Shown here: one piece after another, positions 17,599 through 25,380 of the stretch
Position numbering within the stretch: position 1 is the stretch's first letter
How the letters are laid out: the number at the start of each line of letters is the position of its first letter
NCBI RefSeq assembly: GCF_034555965.1
Contig: NZ_JAYDCK010000003.1
Location: forward strand, 186,001-250,000
Length of the DNA stretch: 64,000 nucleotides
Direction of reading: 5' to 3'
Origin: Aquicoccus sp. G2-2
GTDB taxonomy: Bacteria; Pseudomonadota; Alphaproteobacteria; Rhodobacterales; Rhodobacteraceae
Position numbers and translations under genes: made by a program
Notes under the pieces: generated by a model
Databases searched by the model: none
What the model saw: only the letters and a program-made list of their open reading frames with translations
Told to the model about the DNA's origin: nothing

Positions 17599-18693
17599 TC
17601 AGGCGCGGTCTGGCGGGGAAATCGGGATTATGTGATTGTCCCATTGGCAGGTGGTGTGAGCCAGAGTGTCAATGTCCGCCCCGGTCTCAAGTCCGGCCAC
17701 GCCAAGTCCCGAGGTAAAGAAGAAACCAGCCTTTAGAGGTGCCAGCCCGCAAACGTCTTCAATCTCGAAACGGGCGGCAAACCGCGCCTGTTCCAGATCG
17801 AACACCTGCACCCTGTTGCCGCGTGGTGAACTGATTGCCACGTCACGCCCATCGCGCGAGATTGCCACGCTCCCGGCATAGCCGTGCATGTTGCGGTGCT
17901 CATCCTCTGGTGCCTTGAGCAGCAGCGGTGTTTCGCCTCTCCGATGTACCCCCAGAAGCGGCACTGCATCGCCAACATCGCCTTGCCATTGCATTGCAAA
18001 GGCGACCAACCCATCCTGCCGCAGCGCCAGATGGCGGATGGAACTTTTGTGCAATTCAGGCGCAAGCTCGACCTTCTCTTTCAGCGCGCCATCAAGCGCG
18101 AGATAAGCAAGGTTGGGCTTCATCGTCGGAATATTAAGCTTGGCGCGGCCTGCATCGGGGTGGGTCTCGATCCCGCCATTGGCAATCACCAGCGTCTCAC
18201 CATCGGGCATCAGGTGAATGTCATGCGGGCCAACGCCTTGTGATCGAAACTCGCCAATGCGCTTGTACCCGCTGCGCACGTCCCAAACGCCGACAACGCC
18301 TTGCCCGGCCTCAAAATCATTCTCGGTGGTGAACAGTGTGGCGCCATCCGCCGAATATGCGCCGTGGCCATAGAAATGCCGCCCCTTCGGCGTGTCGAGC
18401 CGCTTGAGCATTTGGCCACTGACGCAATCCAGCACCACAGCAAAGGCACCGGGGCGGCGGGCAAAGCCCACGGCAACGGGGTGCATCGGATGAGCAGCGG
18501 CACAATGGCCCCGCGCGGGCAATGGCACGGTGAAGGCAATGGCCCCATCGGCCTTCAACCCGGCAAGCCGGTAGGAGCCATCTGGAAAGCGCGCGGCGGA
18601 AAGAAACTCAGGCGCACCCGCATCGGCCCAACCAGCGCGCGGCAAGAGGCCAGAGGCGGTCAGCCCGGCAAGAAACGTGCGGCGTGTGGTCAT
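17599..18693 (-). CDS. DUF1513 domain-containing protein (periplasmic beta-propeller-like)
   Basis: A 364-residue exported protein with a twin-arginine signal (TTRRTFLAGLTASG). The remainder has WD40-like propeller strands, such as HFYGHGAYSADGATLFTTEN, VGPHDIHLMPDGETLVIANGG and MHGYAGSVAISRDGRDVAISS. DUF1513 proteins are regularly encoded with imelysin and di-haem oxidoreductase genes in iron-uptake loci, and it is the last gene of such a run here, starting 5 bases after the second imelysin stop. The exact role is unknown; several histidines (GHGAY, HDIHL, HRNMHG) could bind metal. Confidence 0.85.
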   Translation of the reverse strand: MTTRRTFLAGLTASGLLPRAGWADAGAPEFLSAARFPDGSYRLAGLKADGAIAFTVPLPARGHCAAAHPMHPVAVGFARRPGAFAVVLDCVSGQMLKRLDTPKGRHFYGHGAYSADGATLFTTENDFEAGQGVVGVWDVRSGYKRIGEFRSQGVGPHDIHLMPDGETLVIANGGIETHPDAGRAKLNIPTMKPNLAYLALDGALKEKVELAPELHKSSIRHLALRQDGLVAFAMQWQGDVGDAVPLLGVHRRGETPLLLKAPEDEHRNMHGYAGSVAISRDGRDVAISSPRGNRVQVFDLEQARFAARFEIEDVCGLAPLKAGFFFTSGLGVAGLETGADIDTLAHTTCQWDNHIIPISPPDRA

Positions 18694-18698
18694 CGCGG

Positions 18699-19712
18699 TT
18701 AATCTCCGTCCAATGCGTTGAATCCGGCGGCAACCCCCAGCGTCGGCCCCAGATCGGTTGCCAGAAGGGCCCGGATGCGCTCGATGCTTTGCTGAAGGAT
18801 TTCCACGCGCAGCCGTCCGGAAGGATCAGCAACCCCGGCGAACACCGGATCATCCAATTTGGCGGTGAGATCAAAGGTTTCCGCGAACCCGGTTTTGAAT
18901 TTCCGGGCTAGGTCTTCGTGCTCACCGCTCAACAGGACCGCCAATGATTGCAGCGCCTCAAGGGCCTGCACCACGTTATGAAGCGACCGCCCAGAGCGCC
19001 ACGCCTCGGCGCGTTTGGGGCGCGGCCTGTCAAAGCTTCCCAACGGGCGGCCCAACCGCGTATCGGCGGTAAATTGCAGCCCGGCGGTCAGCGCCTTGAA
19101 CAATTCCTGCGCCGCCTCTTCGCGGCTGCGATACCGCGTCCCCTCACCGGGGGACAGCAGAACATCGGCATAGCTTTCCTGCCAATCGGTGAGGATGGCA
19201 TGCGCAACGCTGTCAATATCGGCCGCCACCGCACGGGTCAGCTTGCAGCGATACTCCGGCGTTCCGGTGGCACGGATTGCGTCATCGTAAAGCAGGAACT
19301 CCAGCGCGTAAAAACCGCGCCCTGCAATTGAAACATGGGCGAATTTCGCCGGATCATTGACCGCCGGATCCTCGGCCATGATCAATCCGCGCAAGGTTTT
19401 CGAGGTAAACCCCTTGGGATCGGGCCAGAATGCCAGCGCAAAACCACGGTCGCCTGTCTCTGTCGGGCCGAACCGCAGATGTGATACGCCAAGCCAAGCA
19501 TCAAAAGCCGCGTTATAGGCCGCGCGCAGCGGCTCTGATGCGGGGGCACACTCTGCCTTGGCAGCGGCGTTAAGCGCGTCTGCCCGCTCTGCCAGTCTGG
19601 CAAAGCCGGGCAGGATATGTTGATCGACCACCGCCTTGTTGATCGCACCAAGATCGGCGGCAAACACCGGGAGCGTCCAGAGAAGGGCAAGAAGAATGAA
19701 GATAAAACGCAT
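18699..19712 (-). CDS. Imelysin-family protein (peptidase M75-like), second copy
   Basis: A 337-residue periplasmic protein with signal peptide MRFIFILLALLWTLPVFAAD. Imelysins are helical-bundle proteins tied to iron acquisition (IrpA, EfeO relatives). The family motif GxHxxE appears here as GFYALE (residues 133-138), so the histidine is a tyrosine, unlike the first imelysin of this locus where it is intact. This copy may therefore have changed or lost metal binding. It lies 17 bases downstream of the di-haem oxidoreductase gene and just before DUF1513, a recurring gene order. Confidence 0.85.
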   Translation of the reverse strand: MRFIFILLALLWTLPVFAADLGAINKAVVDQHILPGFARLAERADALNAAAKAECAPASEPLRAAYNAAFDAWLGVSHLRFGPTETGDRGFALAFWPDPKGFTSKTLRGLIMAEDPAVNDPAKFAHVSIAGRGFYALEFLLYDDAIRATGTPEYRCKLTRAVAADIDSVAHAILTDWQESYADVLLSPGEGTRYRSREEAAQELFKALTAGLQFTADTRLGRPLGSFDRPRPKRAEAWRSGRSLHNVVQALEALQSLAVLLSGEHEDLARKFKTGFAETFDLTAKLDDPVFAGVADPSGRLRVEILQQSIERIRALLATDLGPTLGVAAGFNALDGD

Positions 19713-19729
19713 GGGGCAGGGGCTTTCAG

Positions 19730-21253
19730 TCAGAGGCTTTCAAGGAATCGTATCAACGCGGCGCGGTCGTCCTTGGACATGTTCACGATCTTGTCTTTCG
19801 CGGCATCTGCTTCACCGCCATGCCAAAGGATCGCTTCAAGAAGCGAACGCGCCCGTCCGTCATGCAGGAAATATGTGTGGTTTGAGACCTGTTTGGTCAG
19901 GCCAATGCCCCAAAGCGGCGCCGTGCGCCATTCGGTGCCGGTTGCGCCTGCTTCGGGGCGATGATCGGCAAGCCCTTCGCCCATATCGTGCAGCAGCATG
20001 TCGCTATAAGGCCAGATAAGCTGAAAGCTCTGCGCCGGGCGATCTTTCAGCCGGTGAGTCACAAAAGCCGGGACATGGCAGGAAATGCAGCCGGTTTCAT
20101 AAAACACCCGCTTGCCGTGCAGCACTTGTGGATCATCCACATCACGGCGCGCGGGCACCGCGAGGTTGCGGCTGTAGAAGGCCACGAAATCAAGGCTCTT
20201 CTGGTCAACTTCATAGCCGCGCTCATCGTCGTCACCATGCGGCGCGTCGATGCAGTTTTGCTGCGCCGGGGTACATTCGCCCCACGCATTCGGGAAAAGC
20301 GGGTTGGAAATGCCGATATCGCCGTCAAATGCGGCGGCGGATTGATGTTTGATCGTAGGCGCCCCGGCCTTCAGGCCAAACCGGCCCAGCATCGGGCGCT
20401 CAAATTCGCGCGACCAAACGATATTGGGACGCCCGGAAATGCCATCGCCATTGGCATCGTCCGGGTCGGCATGAGCCAGGATATCCGCTGCGGGCACGGC
20501 TTCCAGCAGGCCCAGTCCGATCATCTGCGGCGCCACGCGCGGGCTTAGCATCGCACCGGGGGCGAGTGGCCCATATCCCAGATCGGCCGCCTCATAGGTG
20601 GGGCTGCGCAGATGCGCGGTTTCGCCGTCTGACAGTGGCACTTCGATCTCTTCATAGGTGATTTTCATCCGCGCTTCCGCCGGGTGGCCGGGCAGGGCAA
20701 AATCCTGAATCTGGGTGCCATAATTCGGGTCGGGGCTGGTCGCCAGATAGCCTTCGATCTCACTCATTGCGGCGCTGGGCGACCCGTCGGGAACGGAAAT
20801 TCGCAAGAACATCGAAATTGCGTTGTCTTGTGGTGTTTCCGGTGGATGGCCGCGCCCGTCTTTCAGGTGGCAACGCTGGCAGGAGCGCGCATTAAAGAGC
20901 GGTCCAAGCCCGTCTGATCCCTTGGTCGAGGACGGGGACGAAACCCAGACCTTGCGGAAAAGACCATTGCCCACCTTGAAATCCAACTCGCCTTCAAAGC
21001 CGATATTGGCCGAAGGCAGAGAGAACGCATCGCGGTTCATACGTGCGCGCACTGTCGCCGCCCCGGCTGACATCTCCTCGAAGTTCGAAGGCTTGGAAAA
21101 ATCGGTCGCCGGTGCCGTGACCGCCGCGATACGCGCCTTTTCGGCCTGCGTGCGCGGAACAACGTCAAGATGTGGATCGTCCAGCTTGGGCATGTCGGCC
21201 AAGCAAGGGGCCCCCACGCCAGCAATTGCCAGTGTCAGAAGAAAGGCGCGCAT
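19730..21253 (-). CDS. Di-haem oxidoreductase family protein (DHOR, DUF1111)
   Basis: Periplasmic c-type cytochrome of 507 residues with a signal peptide (MRAFLLTLAIAGVGAPCLAD). Two haem c attachment motifs are visible, CQRCH at residues 125-129 and CISCH at 389-393, and a Ca-binding-like DPDDANGDGISGR segment lies near residue 265. The family was once called thiol oxidoreductase; in imelysin loci it is thought to serve electron transfer linked to iron. I prefer the start at 21253, where the signal peptide begins, over an in-frame ATG 39 bases upstream. It follows bfr by 55 bases and precedes an imelysin gene by 17, so it is probably in the bfd-bfr transcript. Confidence 0.88.
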   Translation of the reverse strand: MRAFLLTLAIAGVGAPCLADMPKLDDPHLDVVPRTQAEKARIAAVTAPATDFSKPSNFEEMSAGAATVRARMNRDAFSLPSANIGFEGELDFKVGNGLFRKVWVSSPSSTKGSDGLGPLFNARSCQRCHLKDGRGHPPETPQDNAISMFLRISVPDGSPSAAMSEIEGYLATSPDPNYGTQIQDFALPGHPAEARMKITYEEIEVPLSDGETAHLRSPTYEAADLGYGPLAPGAMLSPRVAPQMIGLGLLEAVPAADILAHADPDDANGDGISGRPNIVWSREFERPMLGRFGLKAGAPTIKHQSAAAFDGDIGISNPLFPNAWGECTPAQQNCIDAPHGDDDERGYEVDQKSLDFVAFYSRNLAVPARRDVDDPQVLHGKRVFYETGCISCHVPAFVTHRLKDRPAQSFQLIWPYSDMLLHDMGEGLADHRPEAGATGTEWRTAPLWGIGLTKQVSNHTYFLHDGRARSLLEAILWHGGEADAAKDKIVNMSKDDRAALIRFLESL

Positions 21254-21308
21254 GGTGTCTCTTGTATCTCGCGCCGCTTGTGGCCGCGCCAATGTTTCGT
21301 GTCAGCGA

Positions 21309-21800
21309 TCAGCCGCCTTCGGCTTCACTCGCCGGTTTTGCCTGTAACAGCGCATAGCGTTCCGCGCCCAATGTCTCGTAAAGGCCAAGCTGCGTTTCAA
21401 GGAAGTCGATATGGCCCTCTTCATCCGCGATCAGTTCCTCAAACAGGTTTTTGGAAACGTAATCGCCAACCTTTTCGCAATGCGCGCGGGCTTCGATATA
21501 AAGCGTGCGTGCGTCATGTTCCCCGGCGAGGTCGGCCTCAAGGGTTTCCTTGATGTTCTCGCCAATTCTGAGCGGATCGAGCTTTTGCAGATTCGGATGC
21601 CCTTCCAGAAAGATGATTCGCTCAATCAGCTTGTCGGCGTGGGTCATCTCTTCGATGCTTTCGCCGCGCGAGTTCTCGGCCAGATGGCCAAAGCCCCAGT
21701 CCTCCTGAAGCCGGTAGTGTAGCCAATATTGGCTGACCGCCGTCAATTCCGAACGCAGCGCGGCATTGAGGTACTCGATGACTTTCTTGTCGCCTTTCAT
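21309..21800 (-). CDS. bfr: Bacterioferritin
   Basis: Haem-containing iron storage protein that forms a 24-subunit shell. The 163-residue sequence has the complete ferroxidase site: Glu18, Glu51, His54, Glu94, Glu127 and His130, at the positions known for bacterioferritin, and the haem-ligating Met52. The ATG at 21800 overlaps the stop of bfd (ATGA), so storage and release proteins are coupled. A longer in-frame reading upstream covers bfd in another frame and is not real. An iron-box-like palindrome before bfd suggests control by iron level. Confidence 0.95.
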   Translation of the reverse strand: MKGDKKVIEYLNAALRSELTAVSQYWLHYRLQEDWGFGHLAENSRGESIEEMTHADKLIERIIFLEGHPNLQKLDPLRIGENIKETLEADLAGEHDARTLYIEARAHCEKVGDYVSKNLFEELIADEEGHIDFLETQLGLYETLGAERYALLQAKPASEAEGG

Positions 21801-22042
21801 GGCAGGACCCTCCTGTTCAATCTGTCCTTGAGATTGCGCAGGTTCACCGGGACTTGCAAGTTTTCGCAAGTCTCCATGGTTGCTATAAAAGAACTCAGGC
21901 AGCCGCCACAATCGGGGCGTTTGCCAAGCGCGTGATAGATCTTTCCGGGCGTGATCACCGTGTCTGGGTCGGCGGCCCGCATCCAGTCGATTGCGGCGTT
22001 GATCTCCTTGTCGGAGATATTCATGCACTGGCAAATGATCAT
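21797..22042 (-). CDS. bfd: Bacterioferritin-associated ferredoxin
   Basis: Small [2Fe-2S] protein (81 residues) that docks on bacterioferritin and reduces its stored ferric iron for release. The four cluster cysteines are visible as Cys4, Cys6, Cys45 and Cys48 (CQC near the start, CGGC later), the BFD-fold pattern. It is the first gene of a run with bfr, and probably also DHOR, imelysin and DUF1513; its start lies 43 bases from a perfect TGACTA-TAT-TAGTCA palindrome. In bacteria such as Pseudomonas, bfd is induced by iron shortage, which would match co-transcription with iron-uptake genes. Confidence 0.92.
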   Translation of the reverse strand: MIICQCMNISDKEINAAIDWMRAADPDTVITPGKIYHALGKRPDCGGCLSSFIATMETCENLQVPVNLRNLKDRLNRRVLP

Positions 22043-22085
22043 CGCGTTGCGCCTCTCGCTGCCCCGGCGTGCGGGGGATGTATCT

Positions 22086-22100
22086 TGACTATATTAGTCA
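22086..22100. promoter_or_regulatory. Iron-box-like palindrome upstream of bfd
   Basis: TGACTATATTAGTCA is a perfect palindrome (6-base arms, 3-base centre) placed 43 bases before the bfd start codon. Two related sites lie before the hemP-imelysin unit. It resembles the iron-Rhodo-box described for iron-regulated genes of Rhodobacterales; I recall the motif in outline and have not checked the exact consensus. Confidence 0.65.
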
Positions 22101-22206
22101 GATTACGATCCGGTGCCAGAAAAATATGATGGTTTTCGTTGGTTATTTGGCGGTTGCTGCGCGTCGCATCGCCGCACCCGGTGTGGTTTGGGTGCTGATG
22201 ATGTGC

Positions 22207-22236
22207 GAAAATGGGCTGCGCATGGTGGCGCAGCCC
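22207..22236 (-). terminator. Rho-independent terminator of the imelysin/beta-barrel unit
   Basis: On the minus strand, GGGCTGCGC and its exact complement form a 9-base-pair stem with a 6-base loop (22213-22236), followed by ATTTT. It lies 33 bases after the stop of the beta-barrel gene. It separates this transcription unit from bfd, which has its own iron box. Confidence 0.7.
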
Positions 22237-22268
22237 TTGCGTAAATCAGGTCAATGCAAATGCAGCAA

Positions 22269-23288
22269 TTACCCGCCAATCGGGATCACCATCGCCACAC
22301 CTAACATTTGCGACGCCACCCCGCCTTCCTTGGCAAAGCCGTACCCTGCGGTCAGCGTATTGCCATTGGCAAATTCGTAATCCAGCCCCAGCGTAAACAG
22401 GTTGTCGGTGCCGGTGCTGGTGATCTCGCGGTGCTGAACTGTGGCGCTATAGGTGATCGGGCCTTGGTTATAGGATAGCCCCAGCGTGCCATAGCTGGCG
22501 TCGTCAGTGCTGCCGCCCCAGCCGGTGAAATGCGCAACTTCCGCCACCAACTCAACATTGTCATTGATCGCCTGACTTATTCCCAGCGAAAAGCCGGTTT
22601 CGTCTTTCGCATCGCCAATACCGGCGGTCAGATAACGCGCGCCTGCGTGGAACGTGGTGGCACCGAATTCCGCATCGTATTGCAGCGCAATATTATTGAG
22701 CTTGCCGGTATTGCCCGCCCCGCCCGCCGCCGTGCTGTTGCGCCCGCGATTGGTGCCAAGGCTTTCGCTGAGCGCGGTATTATCCGCATAAAACGCTGCC
22801 GCAGTCAGAGTGCCTTGGCCCAACTCGAATGCAACCATCGCGCCCAGCATCTCCGCAAGCTCGTAATCCTCGGCATAGCTGGTGCCGTAAAATCCGGGCG
22901 CGGCATCCCACACATACCCAAAGGCCGGGTGGATCTTGCCGATGCTCACCTCCGCTTTGCCAAGATCGAACGACAGCCCCAACTCGGCCACGTAAAGCCC
23001 CATATCTTCAAACGCGCGATTGCCGGTTATCCCGGTCACGTTCTCCAGCATCAGCCCGCCAAAGGCCGAAACCCGGTCGGTTAATGCATAAGAAAGGGTG
23101 ACTTCGGCCGTGCCATAAACATTAGTCAACTCATTCGCGGCGACATCGGATTTCACCACCGAATCGACGCCGATTTCCAACTCGATTTCATAGGAGGCTC
23201 TTTCGTCCTCTTCCGCCCATGCAGCGGAGCCGGACGCCAGAATGCAGGCACAGGAAATCCCGCCCGCAATTACATGCAGTTTCTTCAT
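22269..23288 (-). CDS. Outer-membrane beta-barrel protein of the iron locus
   Basis: A 339-residue protein with a Sec signal (MKKLHVIAGGISCACILASGSAAWAEED). The rest alternates polar and hydrophobic residues with many Gly, Thr, Tyr and Phe, in hairpin-like strands (YEIELEIGVDSVV, TAEVTLSYALTDRVSAFGG, VELVAEVAHFTGW), as in 14-16-strand porins. It has no TonB box and no plug domain, so it is not a TonB-dependent receptor. It lies 81 bases after the first imelysin gene, with a hairpin between, and is followed by a terminator. It may form the outer-membrane channel of an imelysin-dependent iron system; this is inferred from position only. I do not recognise a named family. Confidence 0.75.
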   Translation of the reverse strand: MKKLHVIAGGISCACILASGSAAWAEEDERASYEIELEIGVDSVVKSDVAANELTNVYGTAEVTLSYALTDRVSAFGGLMLENVTGITGNRAFEDMGLYVAELGLSFDLGKAEVSIGKIHPAFGYVWDAAPGFYGTSYAEDYELAEMLGAMVAFELGQGTLTAAAFYADNTALSESLGTNRGRNSTAAGGAGNTGKLNNIALQYDAEFGATTFHAGARYLTAGIGDAKDETGFSLGISQAINDNVELVAEVAHFTGWGGSTDDASYGTLGLSYNQGPITYSATVQHREITSTGTDNLFTLGLDYEFANGNTLTAGYGFAKEGGVASQMLGVAMVIPIGG

Positions 23289-23323
23289 TTCATCTTCCTT
23301 GAGTTTGATTTTGATTTTCCAGC

Positions 23324-23354
23324 GGTGGCGGCTGGCGTCCGGCTTGCCGCCACC
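23324..23354 (-). other. Hairpin between imelysin and beta-barrel genes
   Basis: GGTGGCGGC (23324-23332) pairs exactly with GCCGCCACC (23346-23354), leaving a 13-base loop. On the transcribed strand no U tract follows. It may lower expression of the downstream gene or protect the upstream message. Confidence 0.55.
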
Positions 23355-23369
23355 TGAGGGAAATCGGGA

Positions 23370-24638
23370 TTACTGGAAAACCGCGCTGGGCTTGTCCAGG
23401 CTGTCGGAACCTTCGAACTCGACCCCGTCCAGCCCGAGAGGCGCGGCAATCCGTTCGATGGTCTTGGTCTGGTCGATCAGGGCATTGACGCCGCCCATCA
23501 CCAGCGCCTCGCCGCCGGCATCGCCACGGGCAAGCATTCGGTCATAGGTGAAACCGGCCTCTGCCGCAGTTTTCATCCGCGTCATGGCAAGCATCGTGTG
23601 TCCCAGCTTCTGCTTCATTTCCGCATCAAGCGCCGGGTCGGACGCGCCGACAAGATCGCTCAGCGACGGGCCGGAAACGGTGCTGCCGTCAATCCGGGTG
23701 TAATTGGCCAGATAGGTCTCTTGCACCCCGAGCGCGTCATAGAAATGGCTGTTGTGGGTGTTGTCGGAAAAGCAATCATGCTCTTCTTCGGGATCGTTGA
23801 GCATCAGCCCAAGCCGCATCCGCTCTCCGCCCAACTCCCCATAGGAGAGTGATCCCATGCCGGTGATCATCGCGGTGATCCCCGCGCTCGGGTCATCGCT
23901 AAGCGCAACGCGCGCGGCGCCGCCTTCCTTCCATTGCGCAGCCATCCAGTCGAGATCGCTCACCAGAAGATCGGTTGCCGCCTTGAGGTAATCGCCGCGC
24001 CGGTCGCAATTGTCATGCGTGCAGGCATCGCCCTTGGCATAATCCGTCCATGGCCGGTTGCCCGCGCCGGGGTTGGTGCCATTCAAATCCTGCCCCCAAA
24101 GCAGAAATTCGATGGCGTGGTAGCCCGTGGCTACATTGGCCTCAATCCCGTCCGCCTCGTGCAGCGTATCGCTGAGCAGTTCCGGGGTGATCTTCGAGGC
24201 ATCGAGGGGCTTTCCCGAAAGTTCAAAATTGGGGTGCGCTATCACGTTCAACACCGCCAGCGCGTTCTCGTCCGACGCCCCACCAGAGGACGGATCGACG
24301 TAATCAATCAACCCTTCATCAAGCGGCCAGGCATTCACCTTGCCCTCCCAATCATCGACGATCGGATTGCCAAAGCGGTAAACTTCGCTCTGTTGATAAG
24401 GCACGCGCGCGCGCAGCCATGCGTGTTTCGCGGCCTGCATGGTTTCGGCGGAGGGCGCAGTAATCAGCGCATCTACCGCCGCTTGCAGCGCCTGCGCAGC
24501 GATCAGGCTGTCTTGGTATTTGGCGGCCCCGATATCAGCATAGGTTTTGACAACCTCCGCCTTGGTCGGAGTGTCGGCAAATGCGGCCCCGCTTGCTGTT
24601 AGGCCAAGTATAGTTGCAAATGCGGCAACGCTTTTCAT
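23370..24638 (-). CDS. Imelysin-family iron-uptake protein (IrpA-like)
   Basis: Periplasmic imelysin of 422 residues with signal peptide MKSVAAFATILGLTASGAAFAD. Family marks are intact: WLRARVPYQQSE (74-85) and GYHAIE (172-177), the GxHxxE motif proposed to bind metal. A CTHDNCDRRGDYLKAA segment follows, and MTRMKTAAEAGFTYDRML lies near the end. IrpA relatives are needed for growth at low iron in cyanobacteria. The ATG at 24638 is chosen because the signal peptide starts there and GAGGAC precedes it. It follows hemP by 80 bases, and two iron boxes precede the small gene that heads the unit. Confidence 0.9.
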   Translation of the reverse strand: MKSVAAFATILGLTASGAAFADTPTKAEVVKTYADIGAAKYQDSLIAAQALQAAVDALITAPSAETMQAAKHAWLRARVPYQQSEVYRFGNPIVDDWEGKVNAWPLDEGLIDYVDPSSGGASDENALAVLNVIAHPNFELSGKPLDASKITPELLSDTLHEADGIEANVATGYHAIEFLLWGQDLNGTNPGAGNRPWTDYAKGDACTHDNCDRRGDYLKAATDLLVSDLDWMAAQWKEGGAARVALSDDPSAGITAMITGMGSLSYGELGGERMRLGLMLNDPEEEHDCFSDNTHNSHFYDALGVQETYLANYTRIDGSTVSGPSLSDLVGASDPALDAEMKQKLGHTMLAMTRMKTAAEAGFTYDRMLARGDAGGEALVMGGVNALIDQTKTIERIAAPLGLDGVEFEGSDSLDKPSAVFQ

Positions 24639-24718
24639 GAAATTCTGTCCTCTTCGTTTGCTTTGATCATATCTGGTGTGGTTCGGTCTGTGCTTGCCAC
24701 GGCCTTGGGTCGGCGGAA

Positions 24719-24886
24719 TCATTTGGTAAGGATCAGCTTGCCTGCGCGGGTGATACGCAGCGTATAAGTCTGCCCCGACAGGAGGATTTTGGCAATCTGC
24801 CCGCCTGCCATCAATTCCTCAACCCGGTGTATGGGGATCGGCTCCTCCGTTTGGCCATCAGCGTCTGAACTTTGTCTGATGGTCAT
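24719..24886 (-). CDS. hemP: HemP family protein
   Basis: A 55-residue HemP/HmuP-type protein. The C-terminus TYTLRITRAGKLILTK is the family hallmark, preceded by IPIHRVEELMAGGQIAKILLSGQ. HemP proteins accompany haem or iron uptake genes and in some bacteria act as expression activators. I place the start at 24886, where its ATG overlaps the TGA of the preceding small gene (ATGA); a longer form from 24976 would read across that gene. It sits between the small gene and the first imelysin, downstream of two iron boxes. Confidence 0.85.
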   Translation of the reverse strand: MTIRQSSDADGQTEEPIPIHRVEELMAGGQIAKILLSGQTYTLRITRAGKLILTK

Positions 24887-25050
24887 GACTGCCTGCGCCC
24901 TTCCCGTGTCAGATGATCCATCAACCATTCGGCATCCGGAAAAGATGGGAAGGCGACGCTGGACATAATTTCCCATAATTCCGACAGGCTGCTTGCGTTC
25001 GCGGCGCGGCCATCCGGTGGGCCAAGGCCCATTTTTTGTTCGACATGCAT
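24883..25050 (-). CDS. Small hypothetical protein translationally coupled to hemP
   Basis: A 55-residue protein that I do not recognise. It begins MHVEQKMGLGPPDGRAA and contains the aromatic acidic stretch SLSELWEIMSSVAFPSFPDAEWLMDHL; it has no signal peptide or membrane segment. The ATG at 25050 has a good GGAG site, and its TGA overlaps the hemP ATG (ATGA), strong evidence that it is translated. Reading on upstream in frame would cross one of the iron boxes, so a longer form is unlikely. As first gene after two iron boxes it should respond to iron. It could be a partner of HemP or a regulatory leader peptide. Confidence 0.65.
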   Translation of the reverse strand: MHVEQKMGLGPPDGRAANASSLSELWEIMSSVAFPSFPDAEWLMDHLTREGRRQS

Positions 25051-25121
25051 TTCAAGCTCCAACTGATTGGGTTCGGGCTTCCCCGAAATGCAGGTCGGGG
25101 TGGCTGGATAAGATAAATAGA

Positions 25122-25136
25122 TGATTAAAATAGTCG
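25122..25136. promoter_or_regulatory. Iron-box-like site, promoter-proximal copy
   Basis: TGATTAAAATAGTCG matches 12 of 15 positions of the perfect palindrome before bfd. It lies 71 bases upstream of the start of the small gene ahead of hemP. The pairing of its arms is imperfect. Together with the copy 27 bases away it suggests two operators at one iron-controlled promoter. Confidence 0.55.
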
Positions 25137-25148
25137 GGTAAGTCAACC

Positions 25149-25163
25149 TGATTCTTTTAGTCG
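25149..25163. promoter_or_regulatory. Iron-box-like site, distal copy
   Basis: TGATTCTTTTAGTCG is a second imperfect copy of the palindrome found before bfd, starting 27 bases after the first copy. It lies 98 bases upstream of the small gene ahead of hemP and 217 bases from the divergent PLP-enzyme gene, so the former is the likely target. Confidence 0.5.
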
Positions 25164-25380
25164 GGGTATCTGGGCGGGATTATTACCAATTTTTCCATTC
25201 CGGAGACTGCTTTGCACGCCATCGAGCGCGAGGGCGGAGCGTCTATCTTGGTCAAGGCGGTGAGCCACATTCGGGATTGCAGGAGGCTACGGGCAGGAAT
25301 TTGTCGGAAAGCGATAAAAAATATCGCATAGTTGTCGCAACCCGAATCCATATGACCCTTTGGTCGTGCATAATGCTCGT

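Noticed and set aside
25157..25351. A 64-codon minus-strand frame between the iron boxes and the PLP-enzyme gene
   Set aside because: No ribosome site or family; it runs into one of the iron boxes.
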